Part shown: positions 1-6,174 of the stretch, one piece after another | How positions within the stretch are numbered: the stretch's first letter is position 1 | How the letters are laid out: the number at the start of each line of letters is the position of its first letter | Source of the DNA: an uncultured Planctomycetota bacterium | GTDB lineage: Bacteria; Planctomycetota; UBA1135; GCA-002686595 | Direction: 5' to 3' | Assembly (NCBI GenBank): GCA_903829565.1 | Contig: CAIKQM010000361.1 | Coordinates: forward strand, 1 to 7,459 | Length of the DNA stretch: 7,459 nt | The notes under the pieces: generated by a model | Told to the model about the DNA's origin: nothing | Database searches by the model: none | Seen by the model: only the letters and a program-made list of their open reading frames with translations | Translations under genes and position numbers: made by a program

Positions 1-196
1 CCGCATTTTGGACCACCACGAACTCCCACGGCTGCAAGTCCATCGCGCTGGGCGCTTGCACCGCTGCATCGAGCAGCTCTCTGATGGTCTCACGCGAAGG
101 ATGCACGCCGGTGTACTCGCGTACAGCGCGGCGGTCATAGATCGCCTTCAACGCATCCATTGCTTGCGTCGTCTGGGCCTTGTTCGCGGTCTTCAT
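1..196 (-). CDS. Nitroreductase-family FMN oxidoreductase, N-terminal part (cut by left window edge)
   Basis: Only the first 65 residues are inside the window. They begin MKTANKAQTT and carry two hallmarks of the nitroreductase family: an early arginine-rich FMN-contact segment (IYDRRAVREYTG, residues 19-30) and the segment APSAMDLQPWEFVVV (residues 48-62), which corresponds to the usual APSxxNxQPWxFxVV. The family reduces nitroaromatics, quinones or flavins with NAD(P)H and FMN, normally as a cytoplasmic dimer; the substrate cannot be told from this fragment. Aspartate replaces the common asparagine in the second motif. The start ATG (194-196) has AGGAG seven bases upstream, inside the end of htrA, and lies one base after the htrA stop (TGA-C-ATG). 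The two genes therefore almost certainly share a transcript and may be translationally coupled. Methionine 13 is a possible alternative start but has no comparable ribosome-binding site. Confidence 0.88.
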   Translation of the reverse strand, partial: MKTANKAQTTQAMDALKAIYDRRAVREYTGVHPSRETIRELLDAAVQAPSAMDLQPWEFVVVQNA

Positions 197-197
197 G

Positions 198-1538
198 TCA
201 GTTCTCCTGCGCCGCGTCCAAATGCAGCCAGCGGGAAGTACCACGACGCGCGATCAACATGGCAGCACCGTCTTTGGAGCGTGTGCGTAGCAACTCGCGA
301 GCTTGCGTGGCGTCCAGAATGGGCGTGCGCTCGATGCGCTCGAGGATGTCACCCGACTCGAGCCCGCAGCGTTCGGCGCATGAATCATCGTTCACACGCA
401 CAACCAGCACACCTTGGCTCGAGTCCGACAGCTCCATGCCAAAGCCATTGGGCGCGCTGGCATCGACCACCGCTGAGGAGCTCGTTCCCGGTTGTGCCAG
501 GATGTCCACCGGCACATCGAGTGCGCGGCCTTCGCGCCACAGAGTCATGATGGCCTTCGTACCCGGACGCAGGTCCGCGACCATGTGCTTGAAGTTGGCG
601 TAGGTGCTGACCGGCTTGCCGTCGATGCTGGTGACGACGTCACCGGTAGCAAGGCCGGCGCGCTTGGCGGGGGAGTTGTCGACGATCTCCGCCAACAGCA
701 CGCCACCTTCGCCCTTGTAGCCGAAGCTCTGCGCGAGGTCGTACGACAGGTCTTGCACTGCCACGCCGATCCAACCGCGCACCACTTTGCCTTCCTTCAT
801 CAGTTTGGTGGCAATGTCGCGCGCCATCGTGCCGGGCACGGCGAGACCTGTGTTTTGATAGCTGCTGCGGCTGATGTTGGCGGTGTTGATGCCAATCACC
901 TGGCCCTGCAAGTCCACCAGCGGGCCGCCCGAGTTGCCGGGATGAATGTCGGCATCGGTGTGCACATAGTCCTCTTCATCGACGATGTGCAGGCTGGCGC
1001 GGCTCTTGGCGCTGATGATGCCCGAGGACATCGTCTGATCGATGCCGTAGGGCGAACCAAAGGCCGCGACCCATTGGCCGACCTTGAGCAGCTTCGAGTC
1101 GCCGAAGCTCACGGGCTTGAGGTTCGTCGCTTCGATCTTCACAACGGCCAAGTCGGTTTGCGGATCGCTACCGATGACGCGCGCGGTGAAGGTGCGCTTG
1201 TCAGAAAGATGCACCTTCAGCTCGGTGGCATTCGCCACCACATGGTTGTTGGTGAGGATGTAGCCATCTGCAGACAGCACTGTGCCGCTGCCCAAGTTGT
1301 GTTCACGCAGCGGCATGTCGTTGCGCGTGCCTTGCGGCTCGGACCAACCCAGCAACTGCTCCGGTCCGTACGGCGGTGTCAAGCGCACGCGACGCGTCGA
1401 GGTGATCGTGACGACGCCAGGGCGGATCTGTTCCGCCACGCGCTCGTAGACATGTTCAAAGTCCACGGCAGGCTCGGACGGTTGGAGGAAGACGGGTAGT
1501 GCAGCCAACGGAAGTGCAAGCAGGGCGATGCGATACAT
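198..1538 (-). CDS. htrA: HtrA/DegQ-type periplasmic serine protease with two PDZ domains
   Basis: 446 residues. HtrA proteases cleave misfolded proteins in the periplasm and can also act as chaperones. A hydrophobic N-terminus (about residues 4-18) is a signal peptide or anchor. The trypsin-like domain (about 30-245) has the full triad: His99 in TNNHVV, Asp129 in TDLAVVKI and Ser203 in PGNSGGPL. PDZ1 spans about 254-345 and PDZ2 about 363-440. The segment before the catalytic His is short, so the protein resembles DegQ/DegS more than DegP. I chose the ATG at 1536-1538 because AGGAG lies seven bases upstream and a secretion signal follows directly; the frame stays open to 1799 but that part is not protein-like. 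Two oddities: His199 replaces the usual Asn before PGNSGG, and PDZ2 has a Cys387/Cys391 pair. The gene is first in an operon with the nitroreductase gene and divergent from the first subtilisin. It could equally be named degQ or mucD. Confidence 0.95.
   Translation of the reverse strand: MYRIALLALPLAALPVFLQPSEPAVDFEHVYERVAEQIRPGVVTITSTRRVRLTPPYGPEQLLGWSEPQGTRNDMPLREHNLGSGTVLSADGYILTNNHVVANATELKVHLSDKRTFTARVIGSDPQTDLAVVKIEATNLKPVSFGDSKLLKVGQWVAAFGSPYGIDQTMSSGIISAKSRASLHIVDEEDYVHTDADIHPGNSGGPLVDLQGQVIGINTANISRSSYQNTGLAVPGTMARDIATKLMKEGKVVRGWIGVAVQDLSYDLAQSFGYKGEGGVLLAEIVDNSPAKRAGLATGDVVTSIDGKPVSTYANFKHMVADLRPGTKAIMTLWREGRALDVPVDILAQPGTSSSAVVDASAPNGFGMELSDSSQGVLVVRVNDDSCAERCGLESGDILERIERTPILDATQARELLRTRSKDGAAMLIARRGTSRWLHLDAAQEN
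204..208 (-). promoter_or_regulatory. Ribosome-binding site of the nitroreductase gene
   Basis: AGGAG on the minus strand, seven bases before the ATG at 194-196. It lies within the last codons of htrA (the Gln-Glu codons before Asn-stop). This decides the start codon and suggests that ribosomes finishing htrA help initiation on the next gene. Confidence 0.8.
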
Positions 1539-1830
1539 GAGACGACTCCTATAGGTGGGACACCGAACGCGGGGCGCGTCGGCGCTGGGTCGGGAACCTA
1601 AGGTGCCCGCACCCCCTGCACGATGCAGACCCCGGCGTAGCCAATTGATTTCGGGTGCGTAGGCGGGATTTTCCCCAGTTGCCCCCTCCCCACTTTGGAG
1701 GACGGTAGTAGGGTTGGATGGAGCAGGGGCCCATCTCCTGCGTCCTCCCGGAGTCGGGGTTGGGCGCTTGAACGCGCGCAACTTCCGGGGGAATGGCAAT
1801 TCGCAACCAAGGACCGTTCCTCAGTTCCTC
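1539..1830. promoter_or_regulatory. Divergent intergenic region between htrA and the first subtilisin gene
   Basis: These 292 bases must contain the promoters for both directions because the flanking genes point away from each other. I could not find a convincing sigma-70 pair. TTGATT at about 1647-1652 resembles a -35 box for the plus strand but no good -10 box follows at the right distance. There is a small hairpin CTGCA-CGA-TGCAG at 1616-1628. The stretch is rich in G and C runs. An open plus-strand frame enters from 1714, but its translation before 1831 is arginine-, glycine- and proline-rich without protein-like character, so I treat it as untranslated leader. No small gene is supported here. 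Confidence 0.5.
1546..1550 (-). promoter_or_regulatory. Ribosome-binding site of htrA
   Basis: AGGAG on the minus strand, seven bases before the ATG at 1536-1538. It is the reason for preferring this start to longer versions of the reading frame. The contrast with the two subtilisin genes, which have no such sequence, is notable. Confidence 0.85.
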
Positions 1831-3729
1831 ATGTTCACGCGCCAAACCCTCCCCGTTGTCGCGAGCCTCGTGCTCGCCGCATCCACGCAGGCTGAATCCT
1901 TCCACGCCGAACCCGTTGCGCTCGATGCGCACCGCTACGCCGCGCGTGCGATCGAGGCTGTCCCGCAACTCGCCTACAACCCGACTGCCGTCCTCGTGCG
2001 CTTTGAAGAAGGCGCCACAGAGGTCTACAAGCAGACCATCCGCTCCATGGTGGGCGATGGTGGCTTCCGCGTTGTCGAGTCCGACCTTGGGATCGAACTC
2101 GTCAATGTCAAAATTTCTGTACACAAGGCTATCGAGGTGCTCTCGCCTTGGGTGCAGTACGCTGAGCGTGACTGGGTGGTGCGCAAGTCGCTGACGCCCA
2201 ACGATCCGAACTTTGCACTGTTGTGGGGCATGAACAACACGGGTCAAACCGTGAACGCCGACCCTGGTGTGGCTGGTGCGGACATCAACGCGCCCGAGGC
2301 TTGGAACACCTACACCGGTGACGCGAACTTCAAGATCGCCATCATCGACACGGGCACGCAGTACACGCACCCGGATTTGGCGGCCAACATCTGGACCAAC
2401 CCGGGCGAGATCGCCGGCAACGGTTTGGATGATGATCTCAACGGCTATGTGGACGATGTCCGCGGTTGGGACTTCTTCAGCATCGACAACAACCCCGATG
2501 ACACCGATGGTCACGGCACGCACACCGCCGGCACCGTTGGCGCGGTGGGCAACAACGGCGTGGGCGTCACGGGTGTCAACTGGAACTGCAAGCTGATTCC
2601 CTTGCGCTTCCTCGGCCCCACGGGTGGCTTCACCTCGGACGCCGTGTTGGCGGTGAACTACTGCCGCACGAACAACATCAAGGTGTCGAACAATAGCTGG
2701 GGCGGCGGCGGCTTCACGCAGTCGCTGTTTGATGCCATCAACAACTCGAAGACGGTGGGGCACCTCTTCGTGGCCGCTGCGGGCAACTCCAACATCAACA
2801 TGGAGGTCAGCCAGCAGTACCCCGGTGGCTACAACTTGGACAACATCATCTGCGTCGCCTCGACGACGAATGATGACCTGCGTTCGAGCTTCTCGAACTA
2901 TGGTTCGGTGTCCGTGGACATCGGTGCGCCTGGTTCGACGATCCTGTCGACGTACATCGGCAGCGCCTATGCGTACTTGAGCGGCACCTCGATGGCCTGC
3001 CCGCATGTGGCGGGTGGTGCGGCTCTGGTCTACGCGCAAAACCCGGCGTGGACCTACACGCAAGTGCGTGACCGCATCCTGACCACGCGTCGTGCCGTTG
3101 CGTCGCTCGCGACCACGGTGGCCACGGGTGGTGTGATGGATCTTGCGGCAGCGATTGGCACGGCACCGGGCGGCAACACCGCACCGACCGTGACGATCAC
3201 CGCGCCGGTGGCCAACCAGACGATCACGACCGGCTCAGCGATCACCTTTGCCGGTACGGCGAACGATGTGCAGGACGGCGTGTTGACGGCGAGCCTCGTG
3301 TGGACCTCTAGCCTGATCGGCCAGATCGGCACGGGCGCGACTTTCACGACCACGGCGTTGACGGTGGGCACGCACACGGTCACCGCGCGTGCTACGGACC
3401 TCGGCGGCTTGCAGGGCTCCGCCACGCGCACGATCACCGTGCAGAACCCGGCAGTACCGGTTGCTCCGTCGAACTTTGCCGCAGCGCGTTTGTCGGCTGG
3501 TGTGGCGCGCCTGACCTGGCGTGACCGCTCGACCAACGAGACCGGCTTTGAGATCGAGCGCCAGCAGCAGTCGGGCACGACGTGGATCAACACCACGTAC
3601 ACCCTGACTGCAGCCAACGCCACAGCCACCAACATCACGGCTGGTGTGGGCGTGTTCCGCTTCCGCATCCGTGCTCGCAACGGCTCGGCTGCCAGCGCAT
3701 GGTCGGCCTACCGCACAGTCACCCTGTAA
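1831..3729 (+). CDS. Secreted subtilisin-family (S8) serine protease with PKD/Ig-like and fibronectin-III-like C-terminal domains
   Basis: 632 residues. Parts in order: signal peptide (MFTRQ, hydrophobic 7-18, likely cut after Ala21 in STQA); propeptide of the S8/I9 kind (about 52-118), which in this family folds and inhibits the enzyme until removed; catalytic domain (about 125-440); PKD or Ig-like domain (about 452-537); fibronectin-III-like domain (about 545-632, with TNETGFEIER). The triad is complete: Asp173 in IIDTG, His228 in DGHGTH and Ser387 in SGTSMACPH; the oxyanion Asn is Asn319 in AAAGNS. It is probably an active exported endopeptidase; the C-terminal modules may bind substrate or surface. 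The start at 1831 gives a proper signal peptide that matches its paralogue, though no Shine-Dalgarno sequence precedes it. Codons look optimised: in residues 131-216 all 10 Asn are AAC and none of the 11 Gly is GGA or GGG. A strong hairpin lies downstream. The target protein is unknown. Confidence 0.95.
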   Translation: MFTRQTLPVVASLVLAASTQAESFHAEPVALDAHRYAARAIEAVPQLAYNPTAVLVRFEEGATEVYKQTIRSMVGDGGFRVVESDLGIELVNVKISVHKAIEVLSPWVQYAERDWVVRKSLTPNDPNFALLWGMNNTGQTVNADPGVAGADINAPEAWNTYTGDANFKIAIIDTGTQYTHPDLAANIWTNPGEIAGNGLDDDLNGYVDDVRGWDFFSIDNNPDDTDGHGTHTAGTVGAVGNNGVGVTGVNWNCKLIPLRFLGPTGGFTSDAVLAVNYCRTNNIKVSNNSWGGGGFTQSLFDAINNSKTVGHLFVAAAGNSNINMEVSQQYPGGYNLDNIICVASTTNDDLRSSFSNYGSVSVDIGAPGSTILSTYIGSAYAYLSGTSMACPHVAGGAALVYAQNPAWTYTQVRDRILTTRRAVASLATTVATGGVMDLAAAIGTAPGGNTAPTVTITAPVANQTITTGSAITFAGTANDVQDGVLTASLVWTSSLIGQIGTGATFTTTALTVGTHTVTARATDLGGLQGSATRTITVQNPAVPVAPSNFAAARLSAGVARLTWRDRSTNETGFEIERQQQSGTTWINTTYTLTAANATATNITAGVGVFRFRIRARNGSAASAWSAYRTVTL

Positions 3730-3743
3730 GGTTGGCTTGACAG

Positions 3744-3760
3744 CCGCGACATTGTCGCGG
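3744..3760 (+). repeat. Perfect 7-bp inverted repeat (hairpin) just after the first subtilisin gene
   Basis: CCGCGAC, loop ATT, GTCGCGG. It starts 14 bases after the stop codon. There is no T-run after it, so by itself it is not a standard intrinsic terminator. It may protect the 3' end of the message or help the larger hairpin that begins eight bases later. Confidence 0.65.
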
Positions 3761-3767
3761 TGCGTGA

Positions 3768-3804
3768 GAAATCCCGTTTTCCGCCTTGCGGGAAGCGGGA
3801 TTTC
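3768..3804 (+). terminator. 17-bp hairpin, probable transcription terminator of the first subtilisin gene
   Basis: The outer arms GAAATCCCG (3768-3776) and CGGGATTTC (3796-3804) are perfect complements. The inner stem TTTCCGC/GCGGGAA closes on the loop CTT (3785-3787). Including two G-U pairs in RNA, the stem is continuous over 17 bp. The run of T residues that an intrinsic terminator needs is built into the end of the 3' arm (GGGATTTC), and the 5' arm holds the matching A residues; such symmetrical hairpins can act in both directions. It lies 39 bases after the stop codon. No separate T-tract follows, so a role as mRNA stabiliser or a dispersed palindromic repeat is an alternative. Confidence 0.65.
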
Positions 3805-3820
3805 CGCTTGTAATGAGAGA

Positions 3821-3838
3821 TGTCATGGCGACATGACA
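3821..3838 (+). repeat. 7-bp hairpin with a GCGA (GNRA-type) tetraloop
   Basis: TGTCATG (3821-3827), loop GCGA, CATGACA (3832-3838). The stem is perfect. GNRA tetraloops are unusually stable in RNA and often take part in tertiary contacts, so this looks more like a folded RNA element than chance. It follows the 17-bp hairpin by 16 bases. Confidence 0.55.
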
Positions 3839-4087
3839 CCTTGTGCAGGGCACAGCTGCCCGTTCCCCACGCAGCTCTTCCCAAGGTCCACCACCCTCTA
3901 TTGGTGTGCTGATGACCAAACCTGCAATCACCGCACAGGTCCGTTCCCGGATCTCGTCGGTGCGGTCGGTGGCTGTGACGCCACGCGCCATGTCCACCGA
4001 TCGCGTTTTGGAACTGCCGTAGGGTTCGCGCCCTTTGGCGGTATGCCGTCGCGAGGCTGGGGAGCCGAGCGGCGGGCATGATGGGAA

Positions 4088-4124
4088 GGGGTGCAACCGG
4101 ATCCGCGAAGACCGGTTGCACCCC
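4088..4124 (+). terminator. Perfect 13-bp GC-rich hairpin in the leader region of the second subtilisin gene
   Basis: GGGGTGCAACCGG (4088-4100), an 11-base loop, then CCGGTTGCACCCC (4112-4124). The stem is followed by GCTTTCT, a weak T-rich tail, so it could be an intrinsic terminator or an attenuator placed 111 bases before the start codon. Nine bases of its right arm recur directly before that start codon, which makes a regulatory role more attractive than a simple terminator. Whether this segment is in the transcript of the second gene is not known. Confidence 0.55.
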
Positions 4125-4235
4125 GCTTTCTGGGAAGAAGGTTTCAGCCGCGCAGTGACGCGGGGCGATGGTGAAGGTAGCGGCAGGGGTGGGCAGCCTC
4201 TGCGCTCACCACCACCACCACTGTTGGGTTGCACC
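4114..4235 (+). repeat. Nine-base direct repeat linking the hairpin arm to the start of the second subtilisin gene
   Basis: GGTTGCACC occurs at 4114-4122, in the right arm of the 13-bp hairpin, and again at 4227-4235, ending at the base before the ATG at 4236. The left arm holds the exact complement GGTGCAACC at 4090-4098 and could pair with either copy, either forming the local hairpin or covering the translation start. Confidence 0.5.
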
Positions 4236-6146
4236 ATGCGCACCACGCGCGTTTATCGAGCATTGCTCGGCTTTGTGGCTGTTTTGTCAGCCGTACTTGA
4301 CACGCAGGCTCAAACGGCGCGGCCTGATCCTGTCGCCGTGGCGGCGCATCGTTTTGCGGCACGCACGCTCGAGTCCGTGCCGGGGTTGTCGCTGAACCCA
4401 GCGGGGGTGTTGGTCAAGTTCCCTGGCGATGCAGGGGAAGGCTACAAGCAAGCTGTGCGCGCCATGGTGGGCGATGGCAGTCACAGCACCGCGGAAAGCG
4501 AGCTGGGTGTCGAGCTCCTTGTGGTGCGTGTGCCGCCGCATGTGGCGTTGGAGCGACTGGCTCCTTGGGTGGAGTATGTCGAGCGCGATCGCATTGTGCG
4601 CCTGTCGCAGGCACCGAATGACCCGCACTACGGGCAGCTGTGGGGGCTCAAGAACACCGGTCAAGTCGTGGCTGGCGATCCGGGAGTCGCAGGTGTCGAC
4701 ATGCGAGCCGAAGAAGCCTGGAGTGTGACCACTGGCGACGCGCAGTTTGCCGTGGCGGTCATCGATACAGGTGTCGCGTGGCGGCACCCGGACTTGGCCG
4801 CGAACATCTGGACGAATAGCGCTGAGATTGCCGGCAATGGAGTCGATGACGATGCCAACGGTTACATCGATGATGTGCGTGGCTGGGACTTCTATGGGCG
4901 TGATGCTGACCCGGATGATGAGAACGGTCACGGCACGCATGTCGCCGGCACGATCGGAGCGCTAGGTAACAACGGTCTGGGCGTGACGGGTGTCAACTGG
5001 GCTTGTCAGTTGGTGCCATTGCGTTTCATCGGGCCGCAAGGCGGCTATGTGTCGGATGCTGTGAGTGCGGTGGATTACTGCCGTCGCATGGGCATCAAGG
5101 TGTCGAACAACAGCTGGGGAGGCGGCGGGTACAGCCAAGCCTTGTACGACGCCATCGCGAACGCACGCGGAGCAGGCCATGTCTTCGTGGCTGCGGCGGG
5201 CAACAGCGGCGTCAACGCCGATGTGACGCGCGCGTATCCAGCCAGTTACGACTTGGACAACATCATCAGCGTGGCTGCTGCGAACAACGATGGACTGCGC
5301 GCGGGGTTCTCGAACTATGGCGTGCGCAGTGTCGATCTGGCGGCTCCTGGCGTGGCTATCTACTCAACCTACTTGAGCGATGGCTACGCGCACTTGCAGG
5401 GTACTTCGATGGCTTCGCCGCATGTGGCGGGGGCTGCAGCCTTGGTGTGGGCGCGCAATCCAGCTTGGAGCTATGCGCAGGTACGCGGGCGTTTGTTGGC
5501 CAGCGTGCGCACTTCGCCTGCGTGGACGAATGTGGTCGCCACGGGCGGCATGTTGGACCTTGGGAATGCGGTGACCGCGAGCCGCTTGGTGAACACCGCA
5601 CCGCGTGTGGTGATCAGTGCACCGCGCTCGTCGCTCAGCGTGATCGTGGGCTCATCGGTGGTCTTTGCAGCGACCGCCACGGATCGCGAGGACGGTGATC
5701 TCTCTGCTCGTATCGCTTGGACATCAAGCGTAGACGGCGAGATGGGTACTGGAGCACTGCTGACGACCTCGACGCTCAGTGTGGGGCGGCACATGATCAC
5801 AGCACGCGTGACGGACGAAGGTGGTTTGCAACACTCGCTGCTGCGTACAGTGACGGTGCGGCCTCCTCCGCCGCCGCTGGCTCCGGCGTACTTCTTGGCG
5901 CGCATGACCGCTCCGGGAGCTGCGAGTTTGACGTGGGTCGACCGCGCCACGAATGAGCTCGGCTTTGAGCTCGAACGCCAGCAGCGCATCAACGGCGTTT
6001 GGACGCAGACCACCACCCAAACCGTGAGCGCCAACATGGTCCAGACAGCCGACGCGCCAGGCACCGGTGTGTGGCGCTGGCGCGTACGGGCGGTCGGGTC
6101 GACCGGCTTGAGTGCTTGGTCGACTTGGAAGCTACTGTCGCTCTAG
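4236..6146 (+). CDS. Second secreted subtilisin-family (S8) serine protease, paralogue of the gene at 1831-3729
   Basis: 636 residues with the same architecture as its neighbour. Signal peptide (MRTTRVYR, hydrophobic 9-21, likely cut after Ala25 in DTQA); propeptide (about 56-122); catalytic domain (about 129-445) with Asp177 in VIDTG, His232 in NGHGTH, oxyanion Asn323 in AAAGNS and Ser391 in QGTSMASPH; PKD/Ig-like domain (about 455-542); a proline linker (RPPPPPLAP); fibronectin-III-like domain (about 549-636, with TNELGFELER). All catalytic residues are present, so it should be active. By hand alignment, 60 of 86 residues from LWG to the WDF[FY] segment match the first protease without a gap. 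Codon choice is looser: 3 of 11 Gly are GGA or GGG and 2 of 5 Asn are AAT in that segment. The start at 4236 is chosen for the signal peptide; there is no Shine-Dalgarno sequence. The frame is open back to 4035 but that part looks untranslated. The substrate is unknown. Confidence 0.95.
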   Translation: MRTTRVYRALLGFVAVLSAVLDTQAQTARPDPVAVAAHRFAARTLESVPGLSLNPAGVLVKFPGDAGEGYKQAVRAMVGDGSHSTAESELGVELLVVRVPPHVALERLAPWVEYVERDRIVRLSQAPNDPHYGQLWGLKNTGQVVAGDPGVAGVDMRAEEAWSVTTGDAQFAVAVIDTGVAWRHPDLAANIWTNSAEIAGNGVDDDANGYIDDVRGWDFYGRDADPDDENGHGTHVAGTIGALGNNGLGVTGVNWACQLVPLRFIGPQGGYVSDAVSAVDYCRRMGIKVSNNSWGGGGYSQALYDAIANARGAGHVFVAAAGNSGVNADVTRAYPASYDLDNIISVAAANNDGLRAGFSNYGVRSVDLAAPGVAIYSTYLSDGYAHLQGTSMASPHVAGAAALVWARNPAWSYAQVRGRLLASVRTSPAWTNVVATGGMLDLGNAVTASRLVNTAPRVVISAPRSSLSVIVGSSVVFAATATDREDGDLSARIAWTSSVDGEMGTGALLTTSTLSVGRHMITARVTDEGGLQHSLLRTVTVRPPPPPLAPAYFLARMTAPGAASLTWVDRATNELGFELERQQRINGVWTQTTTQTVSANMVQTADAPGTGVWRWRVRAVGSTGLSAWSTWKLLSL

Positions 6147-6174
6147 TTCAGAGGAACCTAGGCGCTGACCACGC
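6147..6174. other. 28-bp gap between convergent stop codons
   Basis: The second subtilisin and the propeller gene converge here. From the TAG stop at 6144, TAGTTC can pair with GAACCTA with one bulged base, giving only a small weak stem. No convincing terminator for either gene is visible, so transcripts from the two sides may overlap at their 3' ends. Confidence 0.4.

Larger units (their letters stand above)
3730..4235. other. 506-bp intergenic spacer between the two subtilisin genes, rich in hairpins
   Basis: No convincing coding region. Short frames cross it on both strands but have no ribosome-binding site and no recognisable motif. It contains four clear inverted repeats (3744-3760, 3768-3804, 3821-3838, 4088-4124) and weaker ones: GGGCA-CAGC-TGCCC at 3848-3861, GTGGC-N6-GCCAC at 3969-3984 and CCGCG-N6-CGCGG at 4148-4163. 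A CAC-rich run sits at about 4206-4221, just before the second protease. The promoter of the second gene should be here unless it is read through from the first, but I found no clear -35/-10 pair. A non-coding RNA is possible but unproven. Confidence 0.6.

Noticed and set aside
492..1499. Long plus-strand open frame of 335 codons opposite htrA
   Set aside because: It is antisense to a gene with an intact catalytic triad and PDZ domains. Its translation is rich in Ala, Val, His and Asp with no domain pattern, as expected for a shadow frame in GC-rich DNA.
1714..1830. N-terminal extension of the first subtilisin from the ATG at 1714
   Set aside because: It would bury the signal peptide 39 residues inside the protein, and it is not matched in the paralogue, whose signal peptide aligns with the start at 1831.
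1549..3063. Long minus-strand open frame of 504 codons opposite the first subtilisin
   Set aside because: It mirrors the codon structure of the subtilisin gene, has no ribosome-binding site or recognisable motif, and a similar antisense frame (4287-4940) lies over the paralogue, showing that it comes from the sense coding sequence.
3737..3765. TTGACA at 3737-3742 as a -35 promoter box for the second protease
   Set aside because: The hexamer is perfect but the bases 17 positions downstream (GTGCGT) are nothing like a -10 box, and the site would sit just before a hairpin cluster including a likely terminator.
3744..4124. CRISPR array or insertion-sequence ends
   Set aside because: The inverted repeats differ from each other in sequence, there are no regularly spaced direct repeats, no transposase frame and no target-site duplication.
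4206..4222. CAC-rich run as a microsatellite or phase-variation tract
   Set aside because: Only about five imperfect units, outside the coding region and before the start codon; too short to suggest slippage control.
3644..4246. Short frames on both strands in the spacer between the proteases (plus 3644-4081, minus 3708-4121, minus 3719-4246)
   Set aside because: They run through strong hairpins, overlap each other, have no ribosome-binding site and encode low-complexity basic or Cys/His/Pro-rich peptides. Not supported as genes.
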